Notes: a model not told the origin generated them from the sequence alone. A DNA stretch of 10,736 nt from JAVBOJ01 sp031550755 (GCA_031550755.1 JAVBOJ010000144.1:1-10736), one strand, 5' to 3'; shown: positions 1 through 5,945, counted from the stretch's first letter. Numbers and translations: made by a program.

Positions 1-223
1 GATGGCGCATTTTGCCGCCGTCCCGCCCCGGGGCGAATTTGTGCTGGTGGTGGAGGGCGCGGCAGAGGTCAGCGAAAAAAGCTCGCCGGAGGAAGCGCTT
101 GCCTACTGCCGCAAGCTATTGGACGAAGGCTTTTCGTTGTCCGACGCGGCGCGCCGCGCCGCCGAGGTCACCGGCCAGCCGAAAAATACCCTGTATAAAC
201 TGTTGATCGGGGAAGAATCATGA
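1..223 (+). CDS. rsmI: 16S rRNA (cytidine 2'-O) methyltransferase RsmI, C-terminal fragment
   Basis: This is the 3' end of a gene that begins outside the window; about 74 codons are visible. RsmI 2'-O-methylates C1402 of 16S rRNA in the decoding centre, using S-adenosylmethionine. The visible part starts near the end of the tetrapyrrole-methylase fold, with the family segment PRGEFVLVVEG. The small C-terminal helical domain follows: SPEEALAYCRKLLDEGFSLSDAA, then the typical ending TGQPKNTLYKLLI. The SAM-binding N-terminal part is not visible, so activity cannot be judged. The stop codon overlaps the start of the next gene by ATGA, which suggests translational coupling. The ATG at base 2 is probably an internal methionine. 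The call rests on the characteristic C-terminus. Confidence 0.85.
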   Translation, partial: MAHFAAVPPRGEFVLVVEGAAEVSEKSSPEEALAYCRKLLDEGFSLSDAARRAAEVTGQPKNTLYKLLIGEES

Positions 224-912
224 AGAACTGTAAACGATTGGCCGCGCTGGCCCTGTTGCTTTGTCTGCTGACCGCCTGCTCGGGCGAGACGGTTTCGCCG
301 TCGCCGTCGGTGCTGCCGCCCGGCGTGACAAACCCCCCCGTCATGGGCGATGTTTCCCTTCCGCCGCAAAGTACAGCGGCCTTCGGCACGGAGGATCTCA
401 TTGTCGGCTCGGTGGCCTATGGCGCGTCCCGCGCCGAGGTCGAGGCCGCCCTCGGGACGCCGGACGAGGTCGCCGAAGCCGAGGACGAAAGCGGCGTGCC
501 GCGCACCCTGCTGATGTATCTCGACGGGATGACGATGTTTCTCTCGCAAGACGACCGGCTGGTCGGCGCGTCGGTGGCCATTGCCGGCATCGACGGCCCG
601 CGCGGGCTGGTCGTGGGCGATCCGCTGGAAAAGGTCACCCGTTCCTTCCGCAACGACGGCACCGGGGACGATCTGCTCTATTCCGCCGGCCGGCTGGACA
701 AGCCCTTCGGGGAGCTGCCCTGCCTGCCGCCCTGCGGCTATCTGTCCAGCGTGGACAGCGCCCGGTATGTCCACTACGCCGTGCCCATGACGCCGTATGA
801 CGGCGACGCGAAGGCGCAGCTGTCCACGGTCGAGCACGCGACGCTCACCTTTGCCTTTCAGGAGGACGCGCTGGTCGGATTTTTCTGGAACACGGGCAAG
901 CTCACCGCGTAA
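220..912 (+). CDS. Predicted lipoprotein with two SmpA/BLIP-like half-repeats
   Basis: A 230-residue exported lipoprotein of unknown function. Residues 1-20 form a lipoprotein signal: basic MKNCKR, a hydrophobic stretch, then the lipobox LTAC with the lipidated cysteine at residue 20. A Ser/Pro-rich linker follows (about 21-45). The mature part seems to hold two related modules. One starts near GSVAYGASRAEVEAALGTPDEV, the other near RGLVVGDPLEKVTRSFRN. Both have the 'G-x-[SP]-x-x-x-V/E' turn followed by a helix and strands, as in small SmpA/OmlA or BLIP-like folds; the second ends with a strand-rich stretch (LTFAFQEDALVGFFW). The start is fixed by the signal peptide and by the ATGA overlap with rsmI. 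It probably sits on the outer face of the membrane. The fold assignment is by pattern only and its function is not recognised. Confidence 0.7.
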   Translation: MKNCKRLAALALLLCLLTACSGETVSPSPSVLPPGVTNPPVMGDVSLPPQSTAAFGTEDLIVGSVAYGASRAEVEAALGTPDEVAEAEDESGVPRTLLMYLDGMTMFLSQDDRLVGASVAIAGIDGPRGLVVGDPLEKVTRSFRNDGTGDDLLYSAGRLDKPFGELPCLPPCGYLSSVDSARYVHYAVPMTPYDGDAKAQLSTVEHATLTFAFQEDALVGFFWNTGKLTA

Positions 913-963
913 AACGCCTTGCGCTGACAAACATTCCCGCTAGGCCGCGGCTCTTTTTCGGAG

Positions 964-969
964 TATAAT
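964..969 (+). promoter_or_regulatory. Possible -10 element upstream of the mecA-like gene
   Basis: A perfect TATAAT lies 31 bases before the chosen start at 1000, in the 87-bp gap after the lipoprotein gene. A start site near 976 would leave a short leader carrying the ribosome binding site. The region 17 bp upstream (941-946, TAGGCC) is a poor -35 and there is no TG extension, so this is only a candidate. It would let mecA, tadA and miaB be transcribed separately from rsmI. Confidence 0.4.
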
Positions 970-999
970 GAAGATACGATGCCGAAAGGAGAAACGCGG

Positions 1000-1500
1000 A
1001 TGACGGTACACAATGTGGGGTCGCGCAACGTTGCCTTGTACATAGAGGAAAACGAAATGGAGGCCATGGGGCTGAGCGAGCAGTCCCTCAGCCGGGACCG
1101 GGCGCGCGCCTTGGCGATGTCGGCCTTTGACCGGCTGGGGCTCAAGGTGGATGGAGAGATGGAGATCGAGGCCTTTACCGGCTCGGGCGGGGTGATGGTC
1201 TTTGCGGCCGTCTATCCGCGTCAGAATCTGGAGCCGCTGTTTTTCTCCTTCCCCGGGCTGGAGCCTCTGCTGGACGCTTTGCGGGTCGCGCCCGAGCTGC
1301 CGTCGGACGCCTCGGTGTTCCGGCTGGAGGAGGACTACATACTCTTTTTGCGGCTCGCGCCGTGTGATTTCATGCGGCTGGCGCTGGTTTTTTCCGAATA
1401 TGCCCGCCGGCTGTTCCGCCCGGCCGAATATGCCCTGTTTCTGGCCGAGCATGGCCGGCTGATTGCGGACGATGTGGAGCGGCTGCGGGTGATTTCTTAG
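1000..1500 (+). CDS. MecA-family adaptor protein (short form)
   Basis: A 166-residue protein of the MecA (negative regulator of genetic competence) family. MecA proteins deliver substrates to the AAA+ unfoldase ClpC and promote its hexamer assembly for ClpCP proteolysis. The N-terminal domain (about 1-75) shows the family pattern NVALYIEENEMEAMGLS followed by a helix with SRDRARALAMSAFDRLG. The C-terminal ClpC-binding domain (about 80-166) shows FFSFPGLEPLLDAL, then VFRLEEDYILFL and EYARRL..AEYALFLAEHGRLI. It is about 50 residues shorter than Bacillus subtilis MecA (218 aa) because the long acidic linker between the domains is nearly absent. An upstream in-frame ATG at 979 is disfavoured: AAAGGAG at 985-991 sits 8 bases before the ATG at 1000. 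tadA follows after 8 bases, so the two are probably co-transcribed. Confidence 0.75.
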   Translation: MTVHNVGSRNVALYIEENEMEAMGLSEQSLSRDRARALAMSAFDRLGLKVDGEMEIEAFTGSGGVMVFAAVYPRQNLEPLFFSFPGLEPLLDALRVAPELPSDASVFRLEEDYILFLRLAPCDFMRLALVFSEYARRLFRPAEYALFLAEHGRLIADDVERLRVIS

Positions 1501-1508
1501 GGGATTCA

Positions 1509-1955
1509 ATGGACGACATTTTTTTCATGGAACAGGCGCTGGCGCTGGCGCGCGAGGCCTTTGACGCCGGCGAGGTGCCGGTGGGCTGTGTGGTGGTGCG
1601 CGACGGCGCGGTGATCGGCCGGGGGAGCAACCGCCGCGAGGAGGCTCGCCACGCGCTGTGTCACGCCGAGCTCATCGCCATCGACGAGGCCTGCCGGGCG
1701 CTGTCCGGCTGGCGGCTTGTCGGCTGTACGCTGTATGTCACACTGGAGCCGTGCGCCATGTGCGCCGGCGCGATGGTCAACGCCCGGCTGCCCCGGCTGT
1801 GCTACGGCGCGGCGGACGCCCGCTTTGGCGCGGTGGACAGCAGGGTACAGCTTTTTTCCACAGGACTCAATCACACCCCTGAGGTGACCTCAGGGGTGTT
1901 GGCGCGTGAGTCGGCGGATCTGTTGACGGCGTTTTTCAAGAGGTTGAGGACGTAG
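1509..1955 (+). CDS. tadA: tRNA-specific adenosine deaminase TadA
   Basis: A 148-residue zinc-dependent deaminase of the cytidine/deoxycytidylate deaminase fold. It converts adenosine 34 of tRNA-Arg(ACG) to inosine. The catalytic signature is complete: H52-A-E54 (zinc-binding His and proton-shuttling Glu) and P81-C82-A-M-C85 (two zinc-binding Cys). The N-terminal helix (MEQALALAREA), the GEVPVGCVVV strand and the C-terminal NHTPEVTSGVL segment are also typical. Length is slightly below the usual 150-165. The SD AGGGGA starts at the last bases of mecA, 4 bases before the ATG. The 3' part of the gene contains a perfect 27-nt palindrome, listed separately. Because the enzyme is normally essential, the gene is likely active. 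Confidence 0.95.
   Translation: MDDIFFMEQALALAREAFDAGEVPVGCVVVRDGAVIGRGSNRREEARHALCHAELIAIDEACRALSGWRLVGCTLYVTLEPCAMCAGAMVNARLPRLCYGAADARFGAVDSRVQLFSTGLNHTPEVTSGVLARESADLLTAFFKRLRT
1873..1899 (+). repeat. Perfect 13-bp-arm palindrome inside tadA
   Basis: Left arm ACACCCCTGAGGT (1873-1885), a single centre base (1886), right arm ACCTCAGGGGTGT (1887-1899). As RNA it would fold into a 12-bp hairpin with a 3-base loop. No T-run follows, so it is not a standard terminator. It lies in the codons for the conserved HTPEVTSGV segment of TadA, so the protein sequence is kept while the bases are fully self-complementary. Confidence 0.85.
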
Positions 1956-1982
1956 GGGCCTTGCATACGCCCCCGTCCTCAA
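1944..1982 (+). other. Hairpin over the tadA stop codon, between tadA and miaB
   Basis: TTGAGGACG (1944-1952) pairs with CGTCCTCAA (1974-1982). After a 2-base bulge, GGGG (1955-1958) pairs with CCCC (1970-1973), leaving an 11-base loop. The tadA TAG (1953-1955) lies in the bulge. No T-run follows (AAAACCACC), so it does not look like an efficient terminator. It could be an mRNA processing or stability element between the two cistrons, or a weak attenuator. Confidence 0.5.
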
Positions 1983-2005
1983 AAACCACCGAAAGGAACA
2001 TTCCC

Positions 2006-3196
2006 ATGTACGACGCGACCCAGAGGGACTATATGGACAAGGTGGCCGCCCTGCACGGGACGCGCACGCCGCTGGCCTTTGTGGACACCTACGGCTGTCA
2101 GCAAAACGAGGCCGACAGCGAGGTGCTACGCGGGATGCTGACCGAGATGGGCTACGCCATGACCGCCGACGAGTGGGAGGCCGACCTGTTGGTGCTCAAC
2201 ACCTGCGCCGTGCGCGAGCACGCCGAGCAGCGGTTGTTGGGCAATGTCGGTGCGCTGACGCATACCAAAAAAGCCAAAAAGAGCCAGCTGTTGGTGCTTT
2301 GCGGTTGTATGATGCAGCTGCCTCACGCGATCGAAAAGGTCAAGCAGTCCTACCGCCATGTCGATCTCACCTTCGGGCCGCCGCTACTGCCGAAATTCCC
2401 GGAGCTGTTGTGGCAGTTGCTATCCGAGCGGGGGCGTTTTTATTTTCACGCCGAACACACCGGCGAGATTTTGGAGGGAATGCCGATTTTGCGGGGCGAC
2501 CCGCCCCACGCGTGGATGCCCATCATGGCCGGGTGCGACAATTTTTGCACCTATTGCATCGTCCCCTATGTGCGCGGGCGGGAACGCAGCCGCGCCCCGG
2601 AGGACATCCTGCGCGAGATGCGGGCGCTGGCGGACAGCGGCTACACCGAGTTTACGCTGCTGGGGCAAAACGTCAACTCTTACGACGGCAACGGGTTGGA
2701 CTTTTCCGGGCTGCTGAGGGAGATCGAAAAGCTCCCCGGCGATTTCACCCTGACGTTTATGACCTCCCATCCCAAGGACGCCACAAAGCAGTTGTTCGAC
2801 ACCATGGCGGACTGCCGCAAAGTCAAGCGGCAGTTGCATTTGCCGTTTCAGGCGGGGAGCGACCGCGTGCTGGCGGCTATGAACCGAGGATACACGGCGG
2901 CGCATTATATCGAACTGATTCGGTACGCCCGGCGGGTCATGCCGGGGCTGCATCTGACCTCCGACGTGATCGTGGGCTTCCCGGGCGAGACGGAGGCCGA
3001 GTTTGAGGAAACGCTGGCGCTCATTGAGCGCGTGGGGTTTGACAATCTGTTCACCTTTATTTATTCGCCTCGCGCCGGCACCCCGGCCGCCGAGATGGAC
3101 GACCCCGTGCCGCCGGGGCTGAAACGGGAATGGATGGCGCGGCTGTTGGCGGTGCAGAAGCGGGTGTCGCAGGAGAAACAAAGTGAGGGCGCGTAG
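2006..3196 (+). CDS. miaB: tRNA-2-methylthio-N6-(dimethylallyl)adenosine synthase MiaB, lacking the TRAM domain
   Basis: A radical-SAM methylthiotransferase that adds a methylthio group to C2 of i6A at tRNA position 37, next to the anticodon. The N-terminal UPF0004 domain (about 21-150) has the three cluster-binding cysteines C31 (TYGCQQNEADSE), C67 (LNTCAVREHA) and C101 (LCGC). The radical SAM domain has C177-x3-C181-x2-C184 in the MiaB signature MAGCDNFCTYCIVPYVRGRE, followed by QNVNSY, TSHP, LPFQAGSDRVLAAMNRGYT and DVIVGFPGET. The start at 2006 is preferred because AAAGGA at 1992-1997 lies 8 bases upstream; a TTG at 1961 is less likely. The protein ends after LLAVQKRVSQEKQSEGA, 396 residues in all. 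Most homologues continue for roughly 60 residues into a tRNA-binding TRAM domain, which no downstream frame encodes. The core catalytic parts are intact. Confidence 0.92.
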   Translation: MYDATQRDYMDKVAALHGTRTPLAFVDTYGCQQNEADSEVLRGMLTEMGYAMTADEWEADLLVLNTCAVREHAEQRLLGNVGALTHTKKAKKSQLLVLCGCMMQLPHAIEKVKQSYRHVDLTFGPPLLPKFPELLWQLLSERGRFYFHAEHTGEILEGMPILRGDPPHAWMPIMAGCDNFCTYCIVPYVRGRERSRAPEDILREMRALADSGYTEFTLLGQNVNSYDGNGLDFSGLLREIEKLPGDFTLTFMTSHPKDATKQLFDTMADCRKVKRQLHLPFQAGSDRVLAAMNRGYTAAHYIELIRYARRVMPGLHLTSDVIVGFPGETEAEFEETLALIERVGFDNLFTFIYSPRAGTPAAEMDDPVPPGLKREWMARLLAVQKRVSQEKQSEGA

Positions 3197-3278
3197 CCCT
3201 CACTTTGACCGCTGACAAACAGGTTTGTCAGCGAAAACGGGTGCTTGGATCAAGCCGCTGAGGCGGCTTGCGAAGAAA

Positions 3279-3314
3279 TGCTCCGCGGGAATGAATCCCG
3301 TGGAGCACTGTTTT
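3279..3314. terminator. Candidate bidirectional terminator between miaB and topB
   Basis: TGCTCCGCGGGA (3279-3290), loop ATGAA, TCCCGTGGAGCA (3296-3307): a 12-bp stem with one G-T pair. On the plus strand CTGTTTTC follows. On the minus strand TTTCTTCG follows. Both T-tracts are short and broken, so termination strength is uncertain. It is nevertheless the best-placed hairpin for ending both convergent transcripts. Confidence 0.4.
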
Positions 3315-3319
3315 CAATG

Positions 3320-3387
3320 TTTTGCGAAAATCGGTCCAGCAAGGACCTGACGGCTGCGCCGTCAGGCTCGACGCGATTTCCGCAAAA
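3320..3387. other. Long-range paired structure enclosing two hairpins
   Basis: TTTTGCGAAAATCG (3320-3333) is complementary to CGATTTCCGCAAAA (3374-3387) over 14 positions with one A-C mismatch. It encloses a small hairpin (GTCC 3334-3337 with GGAC 3343-3346) and the 9-bp stem CCTGACGGC/GCCGTCAGG (3346-3366). The two inner hairpins share base 3346, so they compete by one pair. The result is a closed three-way-junction-like fold, as expected of a structured RNA or a cruciform-prone DNA repeat. Confidence 0.45.
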
Positions 3388-3410
3388 GGACGCGTAGCCC
3401 TCACGTTTCT

Positions 3411-3533
3411 TTCGCTGTCACGCTCGTAACGGGCGCGCGGCCGGTCGCCCAAGCAAACTCCGAAGCTTTACGGACAGAGCGCTTCGCGCTCTTGGTTCCG
3501 CAGCTTCTGCGCCGCTTGGTCTTCCTGCGTGCC
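3411..3533. other. Remaining non-coding gap before topB
   Basis: No gene is supported here. The clearest structure is AGAGCGC-TTC-GCGCTCT (3476-3492), a 7-bp hairpin with a 3-base loop and no T-run on either side. Smaller inverted repeats occur at 3431-3450 (GGGCG/CGCCC) and around 3502-3512 (GCAG/CTGC). The topB stop codon is at 3534-3536. I see no promoter or binding site that I can name. Confidence 0.4.
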
Positions 3534-5696
3534 CTACGAGCGCTTCTCATTCCACTGTTTTAACAAATCCGCCATGGCGAAATTCCCCTCGACCTGCTGG
3601 CCGCTGAGGTATTTTTGCACCTGCGCCTTGCCCGCGCCCGACTGCTCCCGCCGCGCCTCGAAGTCGGCGTATTTTTCCCGGTGGCCGCAAATGCAGACAA
3701 ACATCTTTTTCTCGCCCTCGCCGCGCAGCTCCAACTTCTTGTGGCAGTTGGGGCAGCGGGCGTTTGTCTCCACCGAGACGCTCTTGCGGTAGCCGCATTC
3801 CCGGTCGGGGCAGACCAGCATCTTGCCCTTTTTGCCCTTGACGTCGAGCAAAAACTTCCCGCAGTCGGGGCATTTGTCGCGGGTCATATTGTCGTGGTGA
3901 TACACGGCGTCGCTGGCGATGACCATCGACACCAGCTGGGAGGCGTAGCGCCGCATTTCATTGATAAACTCGTCGCTGCGGGCCTGCCCGCGGCTGATTT
4001 GTGCCAGCCGGCTCTCCCACCTAGCGGTCAGCTCGGCCGACTTGAGCTCCTCGGGCACCAGCGAGATGAGCTGGATGCCCTTGGACGTCGGGCAGATTTC
4101 TTTGCCGTGGCGCTCCATGTAAAAGGCGGAAAACAGCTTCTCGATGATGTCGGCGCGGGTAGCGGGCGTGCCCAGTCCGCCGGTTTCCTGAATAATCTCG
4201 CGCGAGGCGCGGCTCTCCAGCTGCTGCACGGGGTTTTCCATCGCGGTCAGCAGCGTCGCCTCATTGTATCGCGCCGGCGGCTTTGTCTTGCCGGTTTCCA
4301 CCGCGCAGGACTTCAGCGGCAGCCGGTCGCCCTGTCTCAGCGGCGGCAGGCTCTGGTCGGGCTCGTCGTCGTCCTCGTCGGAAAGACCCGCGCCGTAGGC
4401 GGCTTTCCAGCCGAGACTTTTGACGATTTTGCCCTTGGTGCGGAATTTTTCCCGCCCCACCGTCACGGTGAGGGCGGTTTCCTCATATTCAAACGCCGGC
4501 GACAGCACCGCCAAAAACCGCCGCACCACCAGATCGTAGACATTGCGCTCCTCGGGCGACAGCGCCGGCAGGTTTGCCGGCTCCTCGGTCGGGATGATGG
4601 CGTGGTGGTCGGTGACCTTGGCGTTGTCCACCAAATAGCGGGTTTGCAGCGGCTTTTGCCGCAGAAGGGCGGAGGCCATTTCCTTGTACGGCCCGGCCAT
4701 GACCGCCCGGAGACGCTCGGGCAGCGTCGGCACGATGTCGCTCGTGATGTAGCGCGAATCGGTGCGCGGGTAGGTCAGCGCCTTGTGGCGCTCGTAAAGC
4801 GACTGCATGATCGACAGGGTCTGCTTGGCCGAATAGGCGTATTTGCGGTTGGCGTCGCGCTGGAGCTCGGTCAGGTCATAGGCCGGCGGCGGCGCTTTGT
4901 GCTTGTACTGCTTGGACAGCTCGGTGATGATCGCGGGCTTGCCGGCGCATTCCGCCACAATCGCGTCGGCGCGGACGCGGTCAAACAGACGGGTTTGGTT
5001 GTCGGAGGCCGTCCAAACGGCGGAAAAGCCGTCAAACCGTGCGCGTACGGTGAAGAAATCCTTGGGAACGAACCTTTTGATTTCCTCCTCGCGCGCCACC
5101 ACCAGCGCCAGCGTCGGGGTCTGCACCCGCCCGGCGGAGAGCTGGGCGTTGTATTTGCAGGTCAGTGCGCGGGTGACGTTGAGACCCACCAGCCAGTCGG
5201 CCTCGGCCCGCGCCTTGGCCGAAAGGTACAAATTTTCATATTCCCGCCCCGGACGCAGCGCGGCGAAGCCGTCCCGGATGGCCTTGGCCGTCTGGGAGGA
5301 GATCCACAGCCGCCGGAGGGGCTTTTTGCAGCCGGCCTTGAGCAGGATCCACCGCGCCACGAGCTCGCCCTCGCGTCCGGCGTCGGTGGCGATGATGACC
5401 TCGTCAATGTCCGGCCGTTTTAACAGTCCCTGCACCACGCGGTACTGCTTGGACGTCTCCTTGAGGACGGTCAGCCTCATGGGGCTGGGCAGCATGGGCA
5501 GGGTTTCCAGCGCCCAGGTTTTGTATTTGTCGTCATATTCCTCCGGATCGGCCAGGGTCACAAGATGCCCCAGCGCCCAGGTGACGATGTACTGGTTGCC
5601 CGTGATACAGCCGTCGCCGTTTTGACGGCAGCCCAAAATGGCGGCCAGCTCCCGCGCCACCGACGGTTTTTCAGCCAAAACGAGAGATTTTCCCAT
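3534..5696 (-). CDS. topB: DNA topoisomerase III (type IA)
   Basis: A 720-residue type IA topoisomerase, which relaxes or decatenates DNA by single-strand passage through a covalent tyrosine intermediate. The Toprim domain opens with LVLAEKPSVARELAAILG (residues 5-22) and carries the metal-binding DAGREGEL (105-112). SAGRVQTPTL (187-196) and the active-site segment TYPRTDSRYI (308-317, catalytic Tyr309) follow. Towards the C-terminus are EEPANLP and the conserved GGLGTPATRADIIEKL segment. Two zinc-ribbon-like tails close the protein: CPDC...CPDRECGY (609-636) and CPNC...CICGHREKY (about 640-668). Length fits the TopB family. The start is set by AGGAGG (5704-5709) 7 bases before the ATG. It faces miaB convergently and has its own promoter, so it is probably monocistronic. 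TopB-type enzymes can also belong to conjugative elements, but nothing conjugative is visible. Confidence 0.95.
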   Translation of the reverse strand: MGKSLVLAEKPSVARELAAILGCRQNGDGCITGNQYIVTWALGHLVTLADPEEYDDKYKTWALETLPMLPSPMRLTVLKETSKQYRVVQGLLKRPDIDEVIIATDAGREGELVARWILLKAGCKKPLRRLWISSQTAKAIRDGFAALRPGREYENLYLSAKARAEADWLVGLNVTRALTCKYNAQLSAGRVQTPTLALVVAREEEIKRFVPKDFFTVRARFDGFSAVWTASDNQTRLFDRVRADAIVAECAGKPAIITELSKQYKHKAPPPAYDLTELQRDANRKYAYSAKQTLSIMQSLYERHKALTYPRTDSRYITSDIVPTLPERLRAVMAGPYKEMASALLRQKPLQTRYLVDNAKVTDHHAIIPTEEPANLPALSPEERNVYDLVVRRFLAVLSPAFEYEETALTVTVGREKFRTKGKIVKSLGWKAAYGAGLSDEDDDEPDQSLPPLRQGDRLPLKSCAVETGKTKPPARYNEATLLTAMENPVQQLESRASREIIQETGGLGTPATRADIIEKLFSAFYMERHGKEICPTSKGIQLISLVPEELKSAELTARWESRLAQISRGQARSDEFINEMRRYASQLVSMVIASDAVYHHDNMTRDKCPDCGKFLLDVKGKKGKMLVCPDRECGYRKSVSVETNARCPNCHKKLELRGEGEKKMFVCICGHREKYADFEARREQSGAGKAQVQKYLSGQQVEGNFAMADLLKQWNEKRS

Positions 5697-5720
5697 GGTT
5701 GTCCCTCCTAAACTGTCCTT

Positions 5721-5749
5721 ATTATACCTGTTCGAGCCGTCCCGCGCAA
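5721..5749 (-). promoter_or_regulatory. Promoter of topB
   Basis: On the minus strand, TTGCGC (5749-5744) is followed by a 17-base spacer and a perfect TATAAT (5726-5721). The start site would be near 5714, leaving a leader of about 18 bases that contains the strong ribosome binding site. The -35 matches only the TTG of the consensus. Confidence 0.6.
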
Positions 5750-5766
5750 GTGCCGCTTGGACGAAA

Positions 5767-5800
5767 GAAGGCCCCGGAGCAGCGCTCCGGGGGCCCCTTC
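5767..5800 (-). terminator. Rho-independent terminator closing the holin-lysin unit
   Basis: CCCCGGAGC pairs with GCTCCGGGG across an AGC loop (9 bp). A 3-base bulge and GAAGG/CCTTC extend the stem. Read on the minus strand the hairpin is followed by TTTCGTCC, a short T-tract. It starts right at the stop codon of the 48-codon gene and lies just upstream of the topB promoter. It therefore separates the cassette from topB. Confidence 0.7.
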
Positions 5801-5945
5801 AGCGGTCGTTTTGCGGAGACTGCCGCACCTTGTCGGAGTGGCCGTGCGGCGTGTTGGGCGTATCGGTGCGCGGCTTGGAACCGGAGGAACTCATTTCTGC
5901 CGGGTCGCCCTTGACTTTGTCCTTGCGGATTTTTTCGCCTTCCAT
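5799..5945 (-). CDS. Small hydrophilic protein, 48 residues
   Basis: An open frame of 48 codons begins MEGEKIRKDKVKGDP and ends KVRQSPQNDR. It has a near-perfect ribosome binding site (GGGAGGTGATT; GGAGG at 5954-5958) 8 bases before its ATG, which is the main reason to call it a gene. The product is rich in Lys, Arg, Asp, Ser, Pro and His, and has no hydrophobic segment, signal peptide or cysteine. It is probably intrinsically disordered and cytoplasmic. It lies 63 bases downstream of the lysin gene on the same strand, and the terminator overlaps its stop codon. It is therefore likely the last gene of the holin-lysin transcript, although it could have an unseen promoter in the gap. I do not recognise a family. 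A regulator, an inhibitor of lysis or a small released protein are all only guesses. Confidence 0.6.
   Translation of the reverse strand: MEGEKIRKDKVKGDPAEMSSSGSKPRTDTPNTPHGHSDKVRQSPQNDR

Larger units (their letters stand above)
3174..3410. repeat. Hairpin-rich, repeat-bounded non-coding element at the 3' end of miaB
   Basis: This covers the first part of the 337-bp gap between convergent miaB and topB. An 18-base repeat with one mismatch (AGG[G/A]CGCGTAGCCCTCAC) occurs at 3186-3203 and 3387-3404, the two copies 201 bp apart. The ends are also inverted: AGAAAC-AAA-GTGAGGGC (3174-3190) against GCCCTCAC-GTTTCT (3397-3410), differing by a 3-base bulge. Inside are perfect hairpins at 3179-3207 (12 bp, miaB stop in the loop), 3210-3233 (11 bp), 3251-3270 (8 bp) and 3346-3366 (9 bp), plus a near-perfect one at 3279-3307 (12 bp, one G-T). 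No coding frame with a credible ribosome binding site was found. The layout resembles a small palindromic or MITE-like repeat, or a structured RNA. No transposase is present. Confidence 0.55.

Noticed and set aside
922..933. 12-base match CGCTGACAAACA to 3210-3221
   Set aside because: A few 12-base matches are expected by chance in a window of this length, and the flanks do not match.
979..999. Upstream ATG start for the mecA-like gene
   Set aside because: Starting there would place the strong AAAGGAG ribosome binding site inside the coding sequence. The ATG at 1000 has ideal spacing and matches the family N-terminus.
1961..2005. TTG start for miaB
   Set aside because: The extra 15 residues are not family-like and lie in the tadA-miaB hairpin. 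The ATG at 2006 has a good AAAGGA site 8 bases upstream.
3179..3207. The hairpin over the miaB stop as a standard rho-independent terminator
   Set aside because: The stem is strong, but no T-tract follows on the plus strand (GACCGCTG). It is kept as part of the palindromic element instead.
3228..3452. A 74-codon open frame on the minus strand in the gap between miaB and topB
   Set aside because: It runs through the hairpins of the palindromic element, has no convincing ribosome binding site, and its Arg/Pro/Ser-rich product looks like the translation of a structured repeat.
3615..5423. A 602-codon open frame on the plus strand opposite topB
   Set aside because: It is a frame kept open by GC-rich codons antisense to a well-supported topoisomerase III. 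The product is rich in Gly, Arg, His and Val and has no recognisable domain.
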